Under the pieces are notes generated by a model that did no database searches, had not been told where the DNA came from, and saw only the letters and a program-made list of their open reading frames with translations. Below are positions 57,143-64,000 of a stretch of DNA of 64,000 nt, one piece after another. A program made the translations under genes and the position numbers. This stretch comes from Hordeum vulgare subsp. vulgare (lineage: Eukaryota > Streptophyta > Magnoliopsida > Poales > Poaceae): contig NC_058518.1 in NCBI RefSeq assembly GCF_904849725.1, positions 329,986,581-330,050,580 of the forward strand. Direction: 5' to 3'. The first letter of the stretch is position 1. Every line of letters begins with the position of its first letter.

Positions 57143-58549
57143 TTATTGTTGTTCTACCCATTCTGCTATGAAGTCAGCCAGGGCTTGAGACTTTATAGCT
57201 TTCTTGGCCTCGAACTTGATGTCGCAGTATAACATCTCCATTGCCCACTTCGCCACTCGGCCTGATGCGTCCCGATTGTGGAGGATTTCCGACAACGGAG
57301 CATCAGAAACGACGGTCACCGAGTGGTCTTGGAAATAATGAGCCACCTTCTTCGCAGTCATGTAAATCCCGTAAATAAGCTTTTGATAATGGGGATACCT
57401 CTGCTTGGAAGGAGTCAGGACTTCGGAGACATAATACACTGGCCGTTGAACCTTGTATGCCTTGCCTTCTTCTTCGCGTTCGACTGTGAGAACGGTGCTG
57501 ACGACTTGATTTGTAGCCGCGATGTGCAGAAGAAGGGGTTCTTTACTGAGCGGAGCAGTAAGAACCGGCTGGGTGGAAAGCAGGGCTTTGAGGTCGTCGA
57601 ATGCAATTTGGGCTTCGTCTGTCCACTCGAAAGTATCTGATTTCTTCATGAGTCGGTATAGAGGTAGCGCTTTCTCGCCGAGTCGACTGATAAACCTCCT
57701 CAAAGATGCTAGGCAACCTGTGAGCCTTTGAACATCGTGTATTCTGACCGGCCGCTCCATTCGGACGATGGTCCCGATCTTTTCAGGGTTGACATCGATC
57801 CCTCGTTCGGAAACGAAGAAACCGAGTAACTTTTCGCTGGGAACACCGAATGAACACTTGGCAGGGTTGAGCTTGATATCGTACCTACGAAGGTTGGCGA
57901 ATGTTTCTGCCAAGTCGGTCAGCAGGTCAGAACCTTTGCTTGACTTGACTACGATATTATCCATATACGCTTCCACATTTCGACCGATCTGGTCAAGGAG
58001 GCATTTTTGGATCATGCGCATAAAAGTTGCTCCTGCATTCTTCAAACCGAACGGCATAGTGATGTAGCAGAAGCACCCGAATGGGGTGATGAAGGCTGTT
58101 TTGAATTCATCGGAGCCATACAGACGGATCTGATGATAGCCCGAGTAGGCATCAAGGAATGACAAACGCTCGCAACCCGCAGTCGAATCGACAATTTGAT
58201 CAACGCGGGGGAGTGGGAAATGGTCTTTCGGGCAGACCTTATTGAGATGCTTGAAGTCGATGCACATTCGGAGAGACTTGTCCTTCTTGGGCACCATAAC
58301 AACATTGGCGAGCCACTCGGAGTGGTGTACCTCGCGAATGAAGTTGGCTGCCAAAAGTTTAGCCACCTCCTCTCCGATTGCCTTCCTCTTGTGCGCGGCG
58401 GACCGACGTAGGCATTCTCGGACAGGCCGAGCAGCAGGATCCACATCTAGTCGGTGCTCAGCCAACTCCCTGGGTACACCTGGCATGTCAGTGGGCTTCC
58501 ATGCGAAGACGTCCCAGTTCTCATGGAGGAATTGGATGAGCTCGGCTTC
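57143..58549 (-). pseudogene. Reverse transcriptase and first RNase H of E2, catalytic Asp lost
   Basis: The frame is open from the shared TAG (58550-58552) to TAA 57143-57145. RT motifs are as in E1, but the catalytic box reads AYMDNIVVKS: the second Asp of YMDD is Asn (codon AAT at 57956-57958). That aspartate binds metal, so this RT should be inactive. The RNase H part (LLLHIAATNQVVSTVL, YGIYMTAKKV, SQALADFIAEWVEQ) looks whole. The first Met is at 58486; the native frame was probably read from protease. Confidence 0.88.
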
Positions 58550-59611
58550 CTATTTTGGATCGAGGGTGGTGGAGATGTTCGTCGGGGCAGCGGTGTCGTC
58601 CGTCGGGTGGATGCTGACCTTCTTCGTGTCTCCCGCCGACTGGAATGCGGACTCCGAAGCTGGCTTCTTCGAACGCATCAAGTCAACGGGGTCGGTTGTC
58701 TTCTTGTACTCGTCGAGCTCGAGGATAGCCATCTGCTGATCGGCGATCCTCGACCCCTGCTGTAGACACTCCTCAGCCCGCTGCCGATTGCCTGTGACAG
58801 TGATCACACCTTTGGGACCTGGCATCTTTAGCTTCAGGTACACGTAACATGGACAGGCCATGAAACGCGCATACGCCGGACGGCCCAGAATTGCGTGGTA
58901 TGCACTCTGGAAGTCCACCACCTCGAATGTCAGCTTTTCTTGGCGGAAGTTCTTGTCGGAGCCGAAAACGACGTCCAACGAGATCTCGCCGAGTGACTTG
59001 GCCTTTCGTCCAGGGACGACTCCGTGGAACTGCATGCTGCTCTCGCTAAGTTTGGACATCGGAATGCCCATCCCCCTGAGAGTGTCGGTGTACATGATGT
59101 TCAAGCCGTTGCCGCCGTCCATGAGGACTTTGCACAGTCGAACTCCTTCCACCACCGGGTCGACGACCAGAGGCTGCCTCCCTGGGGTGGGCACGTGTGC
59201 TGGATGATCCGACTGGTCAAAGGTGATCGCAGTCTGAGACCATTTGAGGAACGTGGGGTTGGTTGGGGTGGCCATGTTCACCTCCCTGTTCACCAGCTTC
59301 AGACGACTCTTGCTTTCCACGTCAGCAAAAATCATCAGTGTTGCATGGACTTGGGGGAATGGATCCTCCTTGTCCTCATCATCCTGTTCGTTGTCCTTTT
59401 CACTCGACTGCCCTTCTCCGAACCCTTGGATCAGGAGGCGACATTGCCGAGTGGTATGCTTCGGGAATATGGCGTTGCCTTCTTCGTCCATCTTCGTGTG
59501 GATTGGACATGGCTGATCCACGATGTTGTTTCCGAACTGCTTCTTCTTGGGGGTGAACTGAGCCTTCCCCTTGCCCTTGAACTTGGCATTGGTAACGGTT
59601 GCGGCCTCTGC
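58550..59611 (-). pseudogene. Protease region of E2
   Basis: It covers CPIHTKMDEEGNAIFPKHTT, the active site LMDGGNGLNIMYTDTL (E1 has DDGSG; Asn here replaces the usual Ser) and AYHAILGRPAYARFMA. It continues without a break to the TAG at 58550, so the linker that is frameshifted in E1 is open here. Upstream it is cut from gag by TAG at 59612-59614. The Ser-to-Asn change beside the catalytic Asp probably weakens or removes activity. Confidence 0.82.
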
Positions 59612-61181
59612 CTACGGAGTGGACGGAGCTTTCTGCTTCTGCTTCCGAGTGCTGTTCCCATCTCCATCGGCGACTGCTTTATGCTTGCCGCTACGAATGC
59701 GGTCCTCTTCTTCGCCATTTGCATAGCATGCCGCTATCTCCATCATCTTGCTCATGGAGATATCGCATGTCCGACCGAACTTCAGGTACAGATCTATGTA
59801 CCGTACGCCTGCCTTGAAGGCACGGACTGCTTGGTGCTCTGTGACGTTCTCCACCGTGTGCTAGAGGGTTGTCCAATGCTGGATGAAATCGCGCAGGGGC
59901 TCATTCTGCTTCTAGACACAGTGCTCGAGCTCCACGAGACCAGCAAGGCGTTTGCACGTCCCCTCGAACGTCCTGATGAAGACTCGGGCCAGATCTGCCC
60001 AGCTGTAGATGCTTGAAGGAGCTAACTGGTTCAGCCACGCTCGTGCCGAGCCGTCGAGCATCAGGGTGAGATGTTTCATGGCGACCTGGTCATCACCACC
60101 ACCGATATGGACCGCCACCCGGTAGTCGTCCAGCCACATTTCTGGCTTGCATTCTCGTGTAAACTTGCTGATCCCCGTTGCCAATCGGAAGTTGGGAGGG
60201 ATGTCAGCCGAACGGATGGCCCGACTGAAACACTCGGGGCCAGAGACGATGGTCATGCTTCCACTCGGACGGTCTCTATCGTGACCATCGCGGTGGGCTC
60301 GACTCCTGTCGACCTTCCTATGGGCAATGTACCCTCTTGCGTCGGGCCTTGGATCATAAGTGTCACCGACCGAACGCCGATCATCATGATGTCGGGGCCC
60401 GTAGGGCCCACCCCGCGGAGGGGTGCGTGAACGGCGACGATCTTCGGGGTTCATGGAACGGCTGCCTCCTCTGTGTCGCTGATGAGAATCAGGGCTGAAA
60501 ACTGACCGATGCGTGTTCGCGTGAACAGAACTATTGTGGATCCTGTTGTGCGACTGGGAGACCGCTGAATTCTGTTGTTGCGCCGTGTGCAACAGGGCAC
60601 GGATCTGCTCAATACCTCTGCCAGCCTCTGAATCAGTCGGCTGGAGGGAATCGGTTATCTTGGCGGCGGCAGCGAGGTTGAGGGCAGGTGTGCAGAACAC
60701 CTCCACGTTGCTCTGACGAGTGCGTCGACTGGCAGAACGGCGGGGCTGACGGCGAGCGCCGGATGACTCGCCGACCTCGTGCTCATTCCGACCAGTTTGG
60801 CGGGGACTTTCATGGGAATTGGCCATGTGAACTTCGGCTGCAGGCCCGCGACCCAAGTACTGGGAAGGCAACTCAGTCGGAACTGAGTCCGAGCGCTGGG
60901 ACAGCGGCGCAACCACAACCGACTCGAGGACCACCACTTGAGAGGGCGCGTTCTAGCGCGCCTGGGCGTGTCGCACCCAACAATGGAGCCGCGGACGGCG
61001 AGACCGCTTGTTGCGGTGCGTGACGGGGGCGGGCGCCGGTACGGAAGTGCGTAGCCCCGCGACTGGGGAGCGCCTCGTCGTCGAGAGGCGCATCCCGAAG
61101 CCATGTCGAATCGTCGATGATGAAGGAGAGTGCGCCGAAGAGGATCTCATGACCCATGCACCAATCTCCACCGGACGACAT
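59612..61181 (-). pseudogene. Gag of E2, fuller than E1 but interrupted
   Basis: It starts MSSGGDWCMGHEILFGAL at 61181. A frameshift near 60940 leads to a ~340-residue frame (60937-59912) with a Gln/Ser/Arg-rich N-terminal domain absent from E1, then RRRSRTPPRGG and the capsid (SADIPPNFRLA, WLDDYRVAVHIGGGDD, LDGSARAWLNQL, FIRTFEGTCKRLAGL). TAG at 59912-59914 (CAG in E1) interrupts it. The rest (AFKAGVRYIDLYLKFGRT, basic tail) ends at TAG 59612-59614. Confidence 0.82.
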
Positions 61182-61248
61182 GATGAAAAGATGTAGTCGC
61201 AAACTCGCCGGAAGTCGCTTAGACGCCTGCCCCATGGTGGGTGCCAAC

Positions 61249-61807
61249 TGTCGTGGGTATAAGTCTGACAGTAGATGTGTAGGGTACGAAAGGATGGGCA
61301 GAGCCTTAGCTACGACGAGGTTGTATGAGTTCAGGCCCCTCTACGGTGGAGGTAAAAGCCCTACGTCTCAGTGCTCTTGGGAGCTTAATGTCGAGTGAAA
61401 TATGGATTGCAGTGAAAATGCTAACCCCTGCACCAGTGGGGAGGGGCGGCTTATATAGAGTACGCTGCCCTTCACAACGGTCCGGCGCGCAGGGGTGGAG
61501 TAGTGGCGAATAAATGCCTACGTTACAGGTAACGTATGCCTTAAATGCTAATAATGGTGTATGAAAATGTACGACCGTTGCCCTCCAGGGAGGTTACGAT
61601 ATACGGAGTGGAATCCAGTCGGCAGTTTAATACGCTCCGAATGCTCATCTCCGACTGGATGATGGGGGGAATCATTACCGACTGGATGATGGGAAGTCCT
61701 TAATTCAGTCGGAACTGACTAAGGGCCTTGTCCCTTAAGAAGGGTAGTCCTTGGGTAGGACCTATAGGGCAGGCCTATGACCCTACCCTGGGACTATGAC
61801 CCCATCA
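61249..61807 (-). repeat. 5' LTR of E2
   Basis: It is 559 bp; GTAAC follows at 61808-61812. It reads TGATGGGG...CCCACGACA on the minus strand, with the CTATATAAGC TATA box near 61455. It is the promoter-bearing LTR of E2. Confidence 0.95.
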
Positions 61808-61812
61808 GTAAC

Positions 61813-63746
61813 ATTACTTGGAGCTATATTTTTATTCACCACGTGATATGTGTTTTTGCTTGGAGCGTCTTGTATCTTAGGAGTCTTTTCTTTTTGTTGT
61901 GTCACAATCATCCTTGCTGCACACCTTTTTGAGAGAGAGAGACATGCACTCATCGTGATTTTGCTAGAATGCTCATAGTGCTTCACTTATATCTTTTGAG
62001 CTAGATACTTCTGCTCTTTGTGCTTCACTTATATCTTTTAGAGCACGACGGTGCGTGATTTGGTAGTTGGCTTATGCTATGAAAGTAGTCCCAAAGGTTA
62101 TAGATACCCAAAGAGGATGCAAAAACCTCCATCTTCATGTGCACTGAATAGAAAGAGAAGTTTTGATTCCTTTCAAATAGTTTTGAGACGTGGATTTGGT
62201 AATATTAAGAGTTATGTTAGTAGGGTGTTCTAAATCTAGAAATACTTGTGTTGAAGTTAGTGATTCCCGTAGCATGCATGTATGGTGAACCGCTATGTTA
62301 GGAAGTTGGAGCATAATTGATCTATTGATTGTCATCCTTTGTGTTGAGGTCGGGATCGCGTGATGGTTTACACCTACCAACCCTTCCCCTCGGAGTATGC
62401 GTTTAGCACTTTGTTTCGATTACTAATAAAAACTTTCGCAACAAGTATGTGAGTTCTTCATGACTAATGTGAATCCATGGTATAGATGCACTTTCACCTT
62501 CCACCATTGCTAGCTTCTCTAGTGCCGCGCAATTCTCGACGGTGCACAAACCCACCAAATTCATTCCTCAAAACAGCCACCGTACCTACCTACTATGGCA
62601 TTTTCATAGCCATTCCGAGATATATTGCCATGCAACTCCCACCGTTCCGTCTCATGACTTGTGCCGTCACTCTCACATTGCCATTGCATGACCGTAAGAT
62701 AGCTAGCGAGATGTTTCAACGTCATACGCCATGCTAGATCGTTGGACATCCCGGTACACTGTCGGAGGCATTTCCTATGGAGTCATCATCATTGTGAGCT
62801 TTGAGCTGTGAGTAAATAAAAGTGTGATGGTCATCATTATTAGAGCATTGTCCCATGTGAGGAAATAAAAATAATAATAATAAAGAGGCCAAAGAGCCCC
62901 AAAACAAAAAAAGACAAAAAAGAGAGGCCTAAGAGCCCAAATGAAAAAGGAAAGAAAAAGAGAGAAGTGACAATGCTACTATCTTTTTCCACACTTGTGC
63001 TTCATAATAGCACCATGTTCTTCATGATTGAAAGTTTCTTGCTTTGTCACTACCATATGCTAGTGGGAATCACCATTATATAAATTGGCTTGTATATTCC
63101 AATGATGGGCTTCCTCAAAATTGCCTAGGTCTTCGTGAGCAAGCAAGTTGGATGCACACCCACTAATTTTCCTTTTGAGCTTTCACATACTTATAGCTCT
63201 AGTGCATCTCTTGTATGGCAATCCCTACTCATTCACATTGATATCTATTAATGGGAATCTCCATAGCCTATTGATACACCGAGTCAATGTGACCATCTCC
63301 TCCTTTTTTGTCTCACAACCACCACCACACTCTATTCCACCTATAGTGTTATATCCATGGCTCACGCTCATGTATTGCGTGATAGTTATAAAAAGTTTGA
63401 GAAAGTAAGAGTGCGAAAACAATTACTTGGCCAATACCGGGGTTATGCATGATTTACATTAGTTGTGTGAGGATGATGGAGCATAGCCAGACTATATGAT
63501 TTTGTAGGGATAACTTTCCTTGGCCTTGTTATTTTGAAAGTTCATGATTACTTTGCTAGTTTGCTTGAAGTATTACTGTTTTCATATCAATAGCAAACTA
63601 TTGTTTTGAATCTTACGGATCTCAACATTCATGTCACGTGAAATAAGTTGCAAAGGAAAACTATGCTAGGTAGCATTCCACGTCAAAAATTCATTCTTTA
63701 TCACTTCCCTACTCGAGGACGAGCAGGAATTAAGCTTGGGGATGCT
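61813..63746 (+). other. E3 internal non-coding region, right of E2
   Basis: I see no ORF with a domain. It contains a purine-rich AATAATAATAAAGAGGCC stretch (62865-62970) and ends in the PPT-like TAAGCTTGGGGATGCT (63731-63746) directly before the LTR. Short open frames (for example at 62486-62737) look random. Confidence 0.75.
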
Positions 63747-64000
63747 TGATACGTCTCCAATGTATCTACAATTTTTTATGGTTTCATGATATTATCTTGT
63801 CAAACTTTTGATGTTTTGCATGCCTTTTATATATTTTTGGGACTAGCTTATTAACTCAGTGCCAAGTGTCAGTTCCTGTTTTTTCCATGTTTTTTGACCC
63901 CTTTCAGAGGAGATTTTGAAACGGAGTCCAAACGGAAGAAAATCCCCGAAAAGATTTTTTTGTAACGGAAGAAGATCGGGAAGCTTGAGAGCCCAGGCAG
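63747..64000 (+). repeat. 3' LTR of E3, start only
   Basis: It opens TGATACGTCTCCAATG and follows the 5' LTR at 29868 closely until the window ends. Confidence 0.9.

Larger units (their letters stand above)
33108..61807 (-). mobile_element. E2: Tat/Retand-type Ty3/gypsy retrotransposon, split by E1
   Basis: It is flanked by GTAAC at 33103-33107 and 61808-61812. In minus-strand order it has a 5' LTR (61249-61807), PBS, gag, protease, RT/RNase H, second RNase H and integrase. E1 interrupts at 55411, and E2 resumes at 39576 with the integrase C-terminus, a tandem repeat zone, the antisense extra ORF (plus strand, 34185-37691) and the 3' LTR (33108-33666). Its own length is about 12.86 kb. The second RNase H and the extra ORF between pol and the 3' LTR mark the Tat lineage. 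Coding regions carry many stops and the RT catalytic site is mutated. Confidence 0.92.
29868..64000 (+). mobile_element. E3: non-autonomous Athila-type element, host of the E2/E1 nest, cut by window end
   Basis: The 5' LTR (29868-31420), PBS (31431) and internal sequence (31448-33107) are followed by the E2 insertion. The internal sequence resumes at 61813 and reaches a 3' LTR starting at 63747. Excluding E2, the internal part is only about 3.7 kb. It has one short gag-like ORF and no protease, RT, RNase H or integrase, so E3 must have been mobilised by a related autonomous element. The expected left target duplication is CGTAT (29863-29867); its partner lies past 64000. Confidence 0.85.

Noticed and set aside
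1..64000. Host single-copy gene or a new cellular system
   Set aside because: All sequence that I can assign belongs to transposable elements; the remainder shows no protein family signature.

Overview
This window is plant intergenic DNA made almost entirely of LTR retrotransposons inserted into one another. The families point to a large Triticeae-type grass genome (wheat, Aegilops, barley or rye): Athila-type LTRs opening TGATACGTC, Tat/Retand-type elements with a second RNase H and an antisense intron-bearing extra ORF, and chromovirus-type LTRs of several kb opening TGTAA. I made these assignments by recognition, without a database search. I see no host gene, functional rRNA or tRNA gene, or CRISPR array, and no intact autonomous element.

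Left part (1-28167). The background is a minus-strand Tekay-like chromovirus whose LTR survives in three pieces (7703-8850, 20604-23182, 27771-27860). It has a primer-binding site on one side (7691-7702) and a polypurine tract on the other (27865-27878), the pattern of two elements joined head to tail through a shared LTR. Three insertions broke it. A minus-strand Athila element (before base 1 to 5249) carries a defective gag-pol. A plus-strand solo LTR (8851-20598) contains a 5-kb internal tandem duplication, and its second copy holds another solo LTR (14772-16193, target duplication CACCA). An Athila-type deletion derivative (23183-27765, target duplication GTCAC) keeps only gag between one whole and one partial LTR.

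Right part (28168-64000). A minus-strand LTR (28168-29867) abuts a non-autonomous plus-strand element, E3 (29868 to beyond 64000). E3 contains a minus-strand Tat element, E2 (33108-61807, target duplication GTAAC). E2 contains a plus-strand Tat element of the same family, E1 (39577-55410, target duplication GTCGA). E1 contains a chromovirus-like LTR (45654 to about 49830). E2 also carries a hAT-like MITE (38683-39280, 8-bp target duplication) in its repeat array. The exact target duplications give a clear insertion order.

E1 and E2 each have gag, protease, reverse transcriptase, RNase H, a second RNase H, integrase, a zone of 171-, 70- or 57-bp repeats, and an antisense multi-exon ORF. Both carry many stops, often CAG to TAG. 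Two stops, one before RT and one before integrase, sit at the same place in both copies. LTR pairs differ at about 3% of sites by hand count (17/558 in E1, 18/559 in E2). The most notable points are the two shared stops, the self-nesting in opposite orientation that makes a large inverted repeat, the duplicated solo LTR with tRNA-like modules, and the PPT-LTR-PBS arrangement.
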